Assembly: GCF_001625215.2 (NCBI RefSeq)
Contig: NC_030384.2
Location: 20,262,527 to 20,326,526, forward strand
Origin: Daucus carota subsp. sativus
Taxonomy: Eukaryota; Streptophyta; Magnoliopsida; Apiales; Apiaceae
DNA: 64,000 nucleotides
Direction: 5' to 3'
Part shown: piece by piece, positions 46,880 through 58,602 of the stretch
Layout: every line of letters begins with the position of its first letter
Position numbering within the stretch: position 1 is the stretch's first letter
The notes under the pieces: generated by a model
What the model was told of the DNA's origin: nothing
What the model saw: the letters and a program-made list of their open reading frames with translations, nothing else
The model's database searches: none
Program-made: the position numbers and the translations under genes

Positions 46880-49800
46880 CACTACACCATAAAAGGGCTA
46901 TAGCAACGCCAAGTCTGAATTTTCCCCATAAATCGTTGCTGTTTCTTAACAAATTTTGACAGACCTATAGCTGTTGCAATATTTTTATAAACCGTTGCAA
47001 ATGAGTATAAGTTTTACAAAATCAATAAGAATTTGCAACGAGTTTGTATGACCGTTGCGGTAGGGTTTAAAATTTTGGGCCCAAAAAATTCCCGGGTCCT
47101 TAAAAGAAGCGGTCTTCCTTGTATTTTCTTTTGCCCGGGCTTTCCATCCCAGTCAACACACAGTATCTATCTAAAAAATACACTACTCTGCCCTAATCCG
47201 AGAGAGAGGCGCTAGGCAGGAGATTCATATTTAAGCTCAAGAAACTCTCGAGCTCTAAGATTCAACCTGGAAAAACCAATCAAGCTCGGACAACAAGCTC
47301 AGAGGTAAATAACTAAACTTTATAATAGATTTTCTTTCCCAAATCAATTTTCTTCCTCCAATTATTTTTTATTTGTTGGTAAATGAAAATGGGTGTTTCA
47401 TTAGGGCTACAATTGTGATTTTGTCGAAACTTTTGAATTGGGCATTTTAAGATTCGGGCTTCGATTAGCTTTTAAATTAATTAGGGATTCAATTGTGATT
47501 GTGTTGAGATACATCTCATTGACTGGACACTGTTGTAAGTTCTCTTGTTATGTCCCAGTCGATTGCATTTGCTTGTTTCGTACGCCTTTTGTTATGAGTA
47601 TTCAACTTTAACTTTGTATATGTTTGATTTTTAATCTTTGATTTTAATAAATGTGAAATATATACATTGCTCTTCAAGTGTTTGATAGAATGTCTGAATA
47701 ATATTGTTTGCAAAATCTACTACATAACTCTGCTCATTCCATCTTTATTCCCTACTCAATTTTTGTTCACCGCAGAATCAATAGAAAGCTTCAACCTATG
47801 AATCGAGACTTGTTTAAAGTGCTTCTATGGTTAATAAGTGTAGATCTTTGATGACTGATCGGATTTGCTATTTTGATGTAGGATCTTGGACCACGGTTGT
47901 CTGCTGCGCATTTTGTGAGTATTATCTCATCATATGCTTGTAGAGGTCCTTAAAAGAATAAGAAAAACATAAATGATATATGCATTTTTTTTGGTAAGGA
48001 TAAATGATATATGCATTTTTTTTGTAAGGATAAATGATATATGCATTATTAAGGTTCAGTTGTTTGTTTACAGTATGCAAGTAAATTGAAGTCCATAAAT
48101 AATATCCATATGTTTTTCTTATTTGTAGCTGTTTTATCCAAGTATTATTTTTTATCTGAATGATATTATATGTTGTATTTTGAAATTGATGCATTCTACT
48201 TGAACAGATAAAGAGTCTTCTAGGAACCAAGCTAGTTTTGACCAGTCACCTTTCTCCTGTGAGCTTGTTTCTAGAAAGAAAGGGTTAGTCTTTACATACC
48301 CTGGTTTTTGTAGGTCTACCCACCAACTTCGGTCAGCCCAACCAATAAAGATCAAATTGAAAACAAGAGAGTGTTTCAAGTGAAGTACTCTTATCCATCA
48401 GCTTTGTACCATGATGGTGTGTTTGAGATTCCAAGCTTTAATATAAGTTTGGGTATGAAAAAACAAGCAGATACAGGTTTACATATGAAGATAATTACCA
48501 ATCTATTCCCTTGGCTTCAATTTTTATTTATTCCTTGCATACTTTTTAGTTCTTTTCCACTGTTAGTGCTAATTCATATACTTGTAATTGTATAAAACAT
48601 TTAACTCCCGATATAATCTTTCTTTATTGATTCTCTCTCCTCATTTCAAGGTTAGAATTCTATTTTTGTTATACCATAGTTAAGATTAAATTTTTGCAAT
48701 CACATGCTAAAAAGAACAAGTAGCAATCTAAAACAATTACTACACTATATTTGTTATACCATAGTGAGGTAAATTTAACATTTATTATTGTACTTGGCCA
48801 TCGTTCCTGAACAAAGTTACTATTGTACTTAGATATGGTTCCTGACCAGAAAAGTTTAACCATATATAAATGTCTGCTCTGTTGGACTCCTTTACATCCA
48901 TTTCTTGTTTTCTTGAATTTTATTTATATGCTAGGAAAACTGAAAATTTATGCTTGCGTTGGTTTCTGAAGTGCTCTCACAGTTTTATTAATTAATTTTT
49001 CAGAGCACAAAAATGAGATAGTGAAGCGCTTGTAAGCTAGGAAACACATCCGTGGAATGACTGGTGATGGAGTAAATGATGTTCCTGCTCTTAAAAAGGT
49101 TGATATTGGAATTGTTGCGGCTGATGCAACTGATGCAGCACGTAGTGCTTCTGATATTGTCCTTACTAAACCATGACTCAGTGTTATCATTAGTGATGCA
49201 TTGACCAGTCGTGCAATCTTTTAAAGAATGAAAAACTATATGGTAATCCGTGATTGGACTTGTGATAGAGATTGATAAATATGCATTTATTTGGTTGTTT
49301 TTATGTTTTTAATCAGTGATATAACTTATAAGTGATATAACTTGTGATAGAGATTGGTAAATATGCATTTATTTGTTACAAACACAAGTTGCTTCATGTC
49401 TTGCCCATCTCATTTTTGATTTTCGTGATATGCAGGACCTTAAAGGAAACATCATAATAGTAGGGTAAAAACATCAGCTGCAACTACATTGGTCGCAGTT
49501 GAATCCCAGTAGCACAGCCTGGAATTTCAAAGGTTTCGTAGAATCCCAGCAACAAAGACTGACTAGAAAGCATGCATATATGAGAACGAAGAAAAGAATA
49601 ATAGTGTTATGTTCTAGAAATTTGAAGAAAAATAAATACAAGGATGACAGTCTTCTTGACTTAATTAGTTTTAATTATCTCCGTCTAGAGTACATACTTT
49701 TATTTAGATTCTGCCTTAAACTTTATTGACTAATTTATGTATGCGACTTAAATTTGGAAAGGTTTGTAAAACTTTGTAACGGTCATGGTACCGCTTTTGG

Positions 49801-50300
49801 ATTGTTGGCTACTTGATACTAATTGGGATTCTGAATAGACGATTGAAATCTGTGGCTATATATGCCTAGCTATTTGTATTTGCAGCAATGACATTTTTAT
49901 TTTTTTAAAAAAATTTGTTGCTATTACATCAAAATCTGTTGCAAAAAATGTATAAAATTATTGCAATATAGGCGAAATCATTGCTATATCTTGATTAAAA
50001 ATCATTGCAATTGGTCTAATATTTGTTGCCTTAAAGTCATAACAAATGAAACAAAATTAAGCTAATGCAATACAAGGAATGCGTTGCTGTAGACAAACAT
50101 TTGTTGCTATATCGATTTATTGCAATAAAATAATTTCATTGCTGTATGGGGATATATTTGTTGCTATATCCACCAATTGCAACGCGGTCAGATGCAACGC
50201 CAAAATTTGGCACTTTTGTTGCTATAGAACCTATTGCAACATATATAGCACTTTGGGCAATGGTTTCTCCGCGTTACTATAAGCCTTTTATGGTGTAGTG
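46880..50300. mobile_element. Non-autonomous CACTA (3421 bp) with a captured H+-ATPase exon
   Basis: CACTACACCATAAAAGG at the left and CCTTTTATGGTGTAGTG at the right are perfect inverted termini. ATT flanks both sides (46877-46879 and 50301-50303). No transposase is visible. A leader-like region around 47160-47305 ends in a GT donor (CAGAGGTAAATA). The interior includes an ATPase gene fragment and other sequence I cannot place. Confidence 0.94.
49004..49242 (+). pseudogene. Plasma-membrane H+-ATPase (P-type) exon fragment
   Basis: Bounded by a CAG acceptor and a GT donor, it encodes EHKNEIVKRL, then [31 protein letters not shown] and LSVIISDALTSRAIF. This is the P-domain hinge (GDGVND) and following region of plant plasma-membrane proton pumps. 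Three stops interrupt it: TAA after VKRL, TGA after LTKP and TAA after SRAIF, at sites where family members have Q, G and Q. It lies in a CACTA without the rest of the gene, so it is a transduplicated exon that kept its splice borders. Confidence 0.86.
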
Positions 50301-50618
50301 ATTATATCTACTACTTAAGCTATACTCTAAGTTATGCTAATAAAACTAAATTAACTATAATGTTTACAAGAAATGCAGATTGAGAAAAGATTTGAGAAGG
50401 TGAAGAAAGAAAAATCCAGGCCACAAGCAAAATTTTAGGAGTAAGCAGAAAAGTCTATATTCAAAAGAATTCAGCAGGCTCTGATAGATGGAAAACGAGC
50501 TCGATGATTTTGAAAAGGATGTTATAAAGCACATGTTTTTACCTGCTATATCCCCATAATGTGTGCTTGATTAGTAACAATTTTTAGCAAATTAGATGTT
50601 GAAAAATTGGTGTATTGA
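50301..50618 (+). other. Remnant of the outer CACTA between two inner elements
   Basis: From about 50375 the sequence (RFEKVKKEKSRPQAK-like in one frame) is richer in codon-like structure than its surroundings but breaks after about 20 residues, so it may be another captured exon scrap. I do not recognise the source. Confidence 0.35.
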
Positions 50619-50992
50619 CACTATACCATAGATTGGATATCGCAACCACTCAAGAGAAAATTTCCTCAAAATCGTTGCGATTGAAAAAATAAAATCAGTA
50701 TATTGCAATGCCGAAAAAATCGTTACAACAGAATCAAAATTTCGTTATAAATTTCAGAATGAATATTCTATTGCAATGTTGTTAAATATCATTGCAATAG
50801 ATGTTATTTTTTGGGCAAAAAAAATTGGCGGGCCAGTGAAATTTCAAAAGCGGGATAAATAAAATATTTTTGCCGGGTTAATCAAAATAAAGCCGATAGA
50901 GAAAAAAGAAGACTCGTAAACAGACAGTCGACTAAAAGCGGGCAATGGAGAGAGAGAAAACAGAAGGTGACAGAGATAAAAGATCGAAGAAG

Positions 50993-50994
<2 letters not shown>

Positions 50995-51036
<42 letters not shown>
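50995..51036. repeat. (GA)21 microsatellite
   Basis: A pure GA run in the leader-like region of the inner CACTA. Confidence 0.97.
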
Positions 51037-51039
<3 letters not shown>

Positions 51040-51949
51040 ATCGAAGAAAGCTGGTAACGGAGGGATCAATCTTCTTTCCCTAATAACTTGAAGTATCTCA
51101 TGATTTAGATTTGTGTTTAATTGAGTTTGTACATGTTTCTAATTGAATTTGTTCAAGCGTTTAATCGATTATATGTTGTTAATTTGGCATTAGGTTTGTT
51201 AAATTAAGGGTTTATGTTCTTAATTAGGTCTTAGTTTTGTTAAATTAGGAGTTCATAATTTGTGGGTTTTGCTTGTTGGTTATTTTAGGGGTTTAATTTA
51301 TGGCCTAAGCTATGGAGTAATTACTCACCCATGGTAATGGAGTAATTTATCTGCTCTGATTACCTGCTTTGCGTACCATTAGCCTGTTGTCGTGCAAATG
51401 GTAAGCTATATAGGTGGTCCTCTTGATATATTTTTTTGATGATTCCTTTTGATATATATTGTCTGATGATTAGAAATTGGCTTTCATTTATCTTTGGTTT
51501 TTTAAGGGCATCTGCAGTATTTGATGGCCTTATTTGTTTGATTTTTGTGGACAAAAAACGAAATGGAAAATGTTACATGCCTGGACATGTTGGTTTCTAA
51601 GACCTGAAACGTAACAAGGGTGCCTAATGTTGTATCATTCTTTTAGGGAGGATCAATTCCACCTATACGGATGGAAATTAATCAAGTGCAAGCAGATAGA
51701 AGATCTCCTTAATTGGATTACTGGCACAAGGGACCCTACATGAACATCACTTTTAAAACATAATATGACAGTTGTTGTGTCAGTAACTTTTGAAATGAGG
51801 CGAATTATGTTACAGATTGTTCTTTAGTTGTAATGTGCTCTGTTTTCACTTTACCATCATTGAGTTATATAGAACTTTACATGTGTATAGTGTCATGGTT
51901 GATTATACAGTTTGTCAATCTTGACATTTTCTATTACTTTGTGTTAGGA

Positions 51950-52195
51950 AAGACCATGTAATGGTGCGGATGTGCTACCAGATTTGGCTGGGGCTTTGAA
52001 GCCTTTGTCTCAAAAGCAATAACGCTCTGTAGACCTATATGAACTTGCACAATCCACTGAAATTGTTGTTGAGGAACTTGCTCTGCATCAGGCTCTTAAC
52101 AATCTAATTGAGGGTGCTTTGTTGATTTCTAGAGATGCCCCAGCACATCGTGCTCTTGGAATAATCAATCACAATGGGCCTGATATGTCAAGTCT
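51950..52195 (+). pseudogene. Unidentified captured coding fragment in the inner CACTA
   Basis: About 80 codons are open in one frame apart from one TAA near 52019. Composition is protein-like (DLAGALKPLSQKQ, then VDLYELAQSTEIVVEELAL and NNLIEGALLISRDAPAHRAL). I do not recognise the family. It sits near the middle of a transposase-less CACTA, where captured gene pieces are common. Confidence 0.45.
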
Positions 52196-52735
52196 ATTGT
52201 TACTCATTTTTTGTTGATCAAAATTTTGGTGTAATAATCTAGACTTAGGATTGTAACTGCTCTTGGTTGTGGTTGTGTGGGCATGGTTAGATTTGTGGTG
52301 GGTAACATTCTTACCTTTTTTTAGGATGTTCTTGTAATGAACCTTTAATGGCAGATTAATATAATTTCGAAATAGTCATGTCAATTTTTTTTATTCATAT
52401 TGTTGCAGTATATGATTATAATGTTGCCTTAGAGGTTACTTTTGTTATTGTAAATCATTTGAATACAATGCATATTGGGACCAAAATTTGTTGCCACAAG
52501 TCCTATATGGGAATGTTTAATTAAAGAAAAAATGTTGCAAATTTTTGTTGCAATAAAAGAACAAACAACAGCAATGACTTAAATATCATTGCTATAGAAG
52601 AAAAGTTGTTGCAATATGGGCAAAGCTAACGGTCGATTTTTTGAAAATCATTGCAATAGACGCTATTGCAATGATTTTTTATAATATAGCAACTATTTTC
52701 AGGGGTTGCTAAATGCAATCTATGGTATAGTGTGA

Positions 52736-53278
52736 TACTTTTGCCTATTTTCTTGATTGTTCTAGACGTGTAGTTGGTAATAGTCTTAGTATTGTTTTGG
52801 GATGTTCTTGTAATGAACCTTTGAAGGTGGATTAATGTATTTTCGAAATGGTCATGTCAAATTTTTAACAAGCCGTTGCAATATATGCTTATAATGTTGC
52901 CTTAGATATTGCTTTTGCTATTGTAAATACTCTAAATTATATTGCATTTGGGACAAAAAATTGTTGCCACAGATCCTATATGGCAATGTTTAATTAAAAA
53001 AATGTGTTGCAAATTTTTGTTGCAATAAAAGAACAAACAACAGCAATGACTTAAATATCATTGCTATAGAGGAAAAGTTGTTGCAATATGTGGCTTTGGC
53101 AATGATTTGAACTTGTTGCAATACATGTGTTAATTCATTGCATAAAGGGCCCTATGGCAACGAGGGCAAAGTTAACGGTCAATTTTTTGAAAATCATTGC
53201 CATAGACTCTATTGCAATGATTTTTCATAATATAACAACTATTTTCGCTGGTTGCTAAATGCAATCTATGGTATAGTG
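52736..53278 (+). repeat. 3' terminal part of the outer CACTA
   Basis: It matches the inner element's 3' end over most of its length, with extra sequence (a GCTTTGGCAATGATTTGAAC stretch and following) that the inner copy lacks. Ends in TATAGTG at 53278, followed by TGA. Confidence 0.75.
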
Positions 53279-53281
53279 TGA

Positions 53282-54429
53282 CCCCACGATAATGGTATGA
53301 TTTCAAACTCTTTTATCTTAGTGCTTTTAAATGTATTTTGTCTTATATGTCCTTTGTAATTGGTTATATATTACATAATTGAATTTTGTGATTCATTTAT
53401 AACTAGATTTATAAGACTTGTTGTATCTTTAATTTTAATTATTGTGTTCCTTCCGAGGGTGTATCATAGTTGATGGCTTTTTGATCGTATATTGCGATTT
53501 TGTTTGTCGTTTATTAACGAGTAGTTGAGAAGTCGCGCGTTGCGGCGGCCTATAAAAATTATATTAATGATTCAATATTAATATTTGTAGAATGCAATAA
53601 TTTTGTGGCTGTTTATAAAAAGTATATTAATGATTACAAATTAATATTTGTAGGATAAAATAAATTTTATATTATAAAAAACTTGATGTAATACCAATAC
53701 TAATATATAAAATTGAAAAATTAGATTATAATTCATGTTGAAAAAATGAAAATAAATTTCTACACGTAATTAACAATTTAAAGCACGACAAATCTTAATT
53801 TTTTTTTTGTTTTTTTTAAAAGTAATCATGTTCTTACATTGTCACCTTCCTCCAATTTTTTTGGATTGATTATGTACAAAGACATATAACTTATATCCGT
53901 GAGATAGCAGTCTATAACTACCCTTGCTTGTAACAACTTTTATTTTTTGATACTATATGAACAATCTGCACTTAAAAGTTTTTTGAACGGAGCAAACAGA
54001 TAATGCATGAACAATTTTTTCCGGTATACAAATTAAATCATATAAAAATTAACAACAACAAATATGTCCAATGAACAAAACAAATATTATAAAAGAATAA
54101 CCAACAAACATACATCACTAAGAGTTAATTTATTGATATCATCCATCAATATCATGTCAAGACTGTATTCCTCTCCCGTGTTTGAATTTGTCGACTCCCA
54201 CATAGCGGTTTATAACTATCTTTGCTTGTAACAACCTTTATTTTTTTTAATACTATATAAACAGCCTTCACTTATCGTTGCAGAAGAAAAGCACCACCGA
54301 GTTAGAAATCGAGCAAGAGAACTATCACCAGACAGAGGTAGGGTTGTGGTATTGAAAGAGAGTAGCTTGTGTTTAGATGATCCAAAACCCTACAACCTAT
54401 AGGGGTATTTATAGGTGCTTCCTTCCCAT
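53282..54429. other. AT-rich intergenic DNA
   Basis: No gene. Near 54395-54405 CCTATAAATAC on the minus strand resembles a TATA box next to the tandem repeat, possibly from an old LTR, but I could not define one. Confidence 0.4.
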
Positions 54430-55045
54430 AATTAAATAATCTGAAACAAAATCAGATTAAAACTTTCAAGCTGCTATATTCCATAAATAATCTAAAACAA
54501 AATCAGAATCTGAAACTTGCTTCTAATATATCCGAAACTAAAAAAGGCAATTCTAATTTTTGATATTTTTCATCCGAAAATTCTAGAAAATTAGAAAAAT
54601 AGAACGGAACGATGTGAGAGACGCCACCTACACGCCCCTCACATCAGATTAAAACTTTCAAGCTACTATATTCATAAATAATATAAAACAAAATCAGATT
54701 CTGAAACTTGCTTCTAATATAGCCGAAACTAAAAAAGGTAGTTCTAATTTTTGATATTTTTCATCCCAAAATTTCAGAAAATTAGAAAAATTCTAGAAAA
54801 TTAGAAAAATAGAACGGAACGATGTGAGAGGCGCCACCTACACGCCCCTCGCATCAGATTTAAACCCCTTCAAGCTACTATATTCCATAAATAATCTGAA
54901 ACAAAATCAGATTTTGAAACTTGCTTCTAATATATCCGAAACTAAAAAAGGTACTTCTAATTTTTGATATTTTTCATCCAAAAATTCCAGAAAATTAGAA
55001 AAATATAACGGAGCGATGTGAGAGGTGCCACCTACACGACCCACG
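54430..55045. repeat. Tandem array, three units of about 195-210 bp
   Basis: Each unit carries AATCTGAAACAAAATCAGA, CTTGCTTCTAATATA, CCGAAACTAAAAAAGG, TTTTTGATATTTTTCATCC and ends in GATGTGAGAG plus GCCACCTACACG. The GATGTGAGAG word falls at 54611, 54821 and 55015. Unit 2 is longer through a short internal duplication of AATTCTAGAAAATTAGAAAA-like sequence. Confidence 0.9.
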
Positions 55046-56139
55046 CTTCTCCTTTATATAAGTATATTGATTGTGTCATTTTAGATGACTTTGTTTCGGT
55101 GCCTGACATAATTTTTCGTGCTTGATTCTTTCTTTCTTTCCTCCTTTTTTCTCTCCCTCTTTATTTTCTTCCTTTCCGTGGATTTTTGTCTTTAATCATC
55201 TGGGTTTTCTTTTCAATTATTAAGTTTTATTGACTAAATTTCCAGGGCCATCTCTGCATGAATTTTTATTAGTCGGTAAACGTTTTTGAATGAAAGTTCT
55301 CCTTTCTTCTTAGTTCCGCGGATTTCGCTTTTCTTTTGAGTTTTTTTTTCGGACATCAAATTTTTATCTGATTTTTGTGGGGATTTTCGACATGCCCTTT
55401 GGTTAGATGAAAGTTTTTATAAATGAATGAAACTTTCCGATCCTTTCGGTACAATTCACTGACGTGAAAGTTTTATGACAGAAAAAAATACTTATACGCA
55501 CCCGCACAAAAATCGATTCTTATTCTAATTAAAATTATTTAAACACTTAAATAAGTTACAATCATATTATTTAAACACTAAAACAATTTATAAGTCATAT
55601 TATACGGACATTTAATAAATTATAAAGTATAAGGGGCGTTTAGCGTAACTTGAGAGATGTGTTTATTACTTAAAAATAAGAAGTTAATTATAATCGAGAA
55701 TTAATTTTTATTTTATATGCTTGGATAAATTTCTGGGAATTTACCAAGTATACTGCTTTTTGGATCTTAGTTTCAAATATACTACATTCACTAAAATCTT
55801 TCAAATAAACTATCTTTTGAATCTTATTTGCAAATATAGAACTCTCTCTTCGCATTTCCCGATGCCTCAGATCGCTTGAGCTTCTCCGATTTAGCTTGAA
55901 CATTTATTATTTCCCTGAGCTTCGTCTGTCCAGAAAGGTTGTCATTTACTATAGGCACTAAACATTACAACACATATCCCTTTGGAGGATCGTCTTTCTC
56001 GCACAGCATCTGATGTGTGTATACACAGTATTGCATCACAAAAAAGAAGGAAATAGAACGGTATTAATGGGATTATTGAAACTAGAAGTTTAGTTTAGAT
56101 ATGGGGTGCTATGAGGATTATAAGAAGGGGATTATGAAG
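55046..56139. other. Intergenic DNA
   Basis: T-rich at first, then AT-rich. No coding frame, RNA gene or transposon terminus that I can support. Confidence 0.4.
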
Positions 56140-57235
56140 TTTGCTTTTGAGTTGATTTCTAGTTGCTGTTTTTTTGTTTTTTTTTAGATTGCAATGTTGA
56201 TATTAGATTGGCCTCGTAGGGTGTTTTTCTTCCTTTGCAACAATTTGCAACTTATTATGCAACTAAATATAATTTTCAACCGATTTTTTCAAAGTTGCAT
56301 ATCTTGTTGCATATATGGTTGCTAGCAGTTGTGGATATGGTTGCATATGCAACCAACGTATTTTTGTAAATATTTTTAAAGAATATAGTATTTTTTCAAT
56401 TTATTTTAAAAAGTGACAATATTTTTGCAAAAATTATTTTAAACTTGGTTATTTATAAAAAAAGAGGCTCTATTTTTTGGTGTTTACAACTTATTGAGTA
56501 TTAAAGTTAGTAATACGATAAAAAAATTATCGTAAATTATCTTTTAAAATAGTCCTATGCATATTTGTAAAATCAAATTCCAAAACAAAAATAAGTCATT
56601 AAAAAAGTTAAAACTTTCAAATTCTCATAATCTGACTTTGTAAATCAAATATTGACTTATAAATTCGTTAAACAAACGATATGAATAAGTTATTGTGACT
56701 TATAAAAATAAATCTTGAATTGTTTAAAGAAGTTGTTATGCCAAACATGTCCATAATCTACTTATCATATATAATCCACTTCTTTACTTAACTAACTTTA
56801 GAGTACGAGTATTGACATTATTGCACTTAATAAAGAAGCATACACACATTGTTTGATAGGAAAAAAACTTTACCTATTGTTTTCAGGGATTTTTTCATAA
56901 ATATTCAAACCTAAGAGAATTTTTGCAAAAATATTGTCATTTTTTTAAAAAAAATTGGAAAAATACTATTTTTTCGAAATATATTTTACAAAATACGGAG
57001 TTTGCATTCACAATCATATCTGCAACCATATACGCAAGCACAAATGCAACTTTCAAAAATCTGTTGAAAATTACATTTAGTTGCATGATGAGTTGCAAGT
57101 GATTGCAAAGGTAATAAAGTGTCCCTGTGGGATGAATACTAATATCACAAAAGTAACTAGAAAATCAACTAAAAGCAATTAGAAAATCAATTAAAAGCAA
57201 ATCACTAAATCAACTAAAAACAACTGAATTGAGTG
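56140..57235. mobile_element. Foldback element with long diverged arms
   Basis: The left arm at about 56140-56480 (TTTGCAAC, TTATTATGCAACTAAAT, ACAATATTTTTGCAAAAATT) reappears inverted at about 56880-57225. The arms share many TTGCAT/ATGCAAC words and are roughly 300 bp with substitutions. The spacer has no gene. No target duplication was fixed; limits are approximate. An NLR fragment follows directly. Confidence 0.7.
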
Positions 57236-57375
57236 TGATGACATCCAACATCTGCTCATTCCTAATCACATCTCCCGTTTTGGAATTGATATGAAAGCGG
57301 TGAAAAAGGTCGAGACAGTAACTCAACTCACTAATTTTGAAAAGGAACATCTAATTGGAGAGATAACATACCAAA
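57236..57375 (+). pseudogene. Second NLR fragment
   Basis: An open stretch of about 45 codons (DIQHLLIPNHISRF, then MKAVKKVETVTQL and NFEKEHLIGEITY) matches the part at about 37192-37335 of the NLR fragment in the first foldback. It corresponds to the region between the coiled coil and the NB-ARC of CNL proteins. Only this piece is present. Confidence 0.75.
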
Positions 57376-58602
57376 TTCTTTATCCTCTCTTTCCCACCAA
57401 CCACGCCCAAACACCAACTAAGAAATTAACAATCAAATGCTAGGATTTTTGCATACTACAATTAAGAAATTGAATCGAAACAGAAGCAACTTATAATGAA
57501 ATTAAACTCAGCTAATAAATCAGTACAAAAGATATCATATTCGAAAGAAAGAGTAGGCTAAATTGATCTCGGTGGAAAAAAAGAGAATGTGACGATCGAA
57601 GAGCTTCGATCAAAACAGAAGAAAGAGAACGTGACAATCGAAGAGATGAAGATGATGATAAACCCTCTCCTGAGCTGTGAGAACAACCGGCACGTATTTT
57701 TACAAGCGTTTTAATTGATTTTTTAATGTAACTGTATTTATGCAAGAAAATAGACAACTATATTTGCAATTAATATGTTAAAAGGGGATATTTTTTCCAA
57801 ATTCCCTATTTTTTAACTTTGGACAATTTTATATTAAATTATACTTTATCTCTATTCGGAAAATATATTATACATCACCCAAAATATTTCAATCTGTTTA
57901 AACCAATCACTACATGAAAATTAACTAACTAAATTTAATTTGAAAATTACAAATCACTTTCTATTTTATGCATATCTCCACTATTTCACTATTCATTTTC
58001 CCATACATCTTGGATAAGCTAAAAGTAAATGTGTGATAAAAAAAATATTAAAAATAAAAGAAATAAATCTTTCAAATTAATTGGTATATTTTTCTTCACC
58101 AAAATTTGGTCAACTCATAATATTGATTATATTTAGGAATGTTTACAGCTCTAAACTAATCATATTACGGAATTGAAACCATTACTTTCTATTTTCCAAG
58201 GCTAAATTTTTTCTATCTATATAAAACACACACACACACATATAATTTGCTCCAGTAAGAATTAATAAAATAAAAATTAAATATAATTAATATAATTATA
58301 GAGAATGAAAAGCATTGTGAGATCCGAAGATAGACCTGAGACGGGTCTATATGTGACCTAGGTGGGGCTAATAGAGTCTGGATGTGTGATGTCATGTAAG
58401 GGTGAATTATGTCATTTAATGACGTTTTCTCTTGCTTTGCTTTTAGTTTTTATTTTAATAATTTGTATTTGAGTCAAATGAAAACAAAATTAAATTATAA
58501 ATTAGAAATTTCATTAATTGCAGCAATTATATTTAGTGATAATCACTCACATCTTATCCATTGCTAAACCCAGCAGCATCTACTGTGAACCATACCCTGA
58601 TT
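57376..58602. other. AT-rich intergenic DNA
   Basis: No supported gene. Ends in CCCTGATT (58595-58602), the left target copy of the next MITE. Confidence 0.4.

Larger units (their letters stand above)
50619..52732 (+). mobile_element. Inner CACTA (2114 bp), close relative of the outer one
   Basis: CACTATACCATAGATTGG at the left and CAATCTATGGTATAGTG at the right; TGA on both sides (50616-50618 and 52733-52735). No transposase. Its last part, about 52320-52732, closely matches 52798-53278, the 3' part of the outer element. Confidence 0.88.
35600..53278 (+). mobile_element. Outer CACTA element, split by four nested insertions
   Basis: Starts CACTATACCATA at 35600 with TGA before it (35597-35599). 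The matching terminus TATGGTATAGTG ends at 53278 and is followed by TGA (53279-53281). No matching 3' end for the left terminus lies nearer, apart from that of the inner element at 52732, which has its own 5' end at 50619. Removing the foldback and three inner CACTAs, each with its own target duplication, leaves pieces at 35600-36579, about 38138-38399, 46707-46879, 50301-50618 and 52733-53278. Their sum, about 2.3 kb, is close to the 2.1-kb inner relative. The subterminal zones carry many TTGCAA/ATTGCAAT words. The join of the two ends into one element is inferred. Confidence 0.68.

Noticed and set aside
48180..48470. Second captured gene in the 3.4-kb CACTA
   Set aside because: Some frames look protein-like but break quickly and match no family I know.
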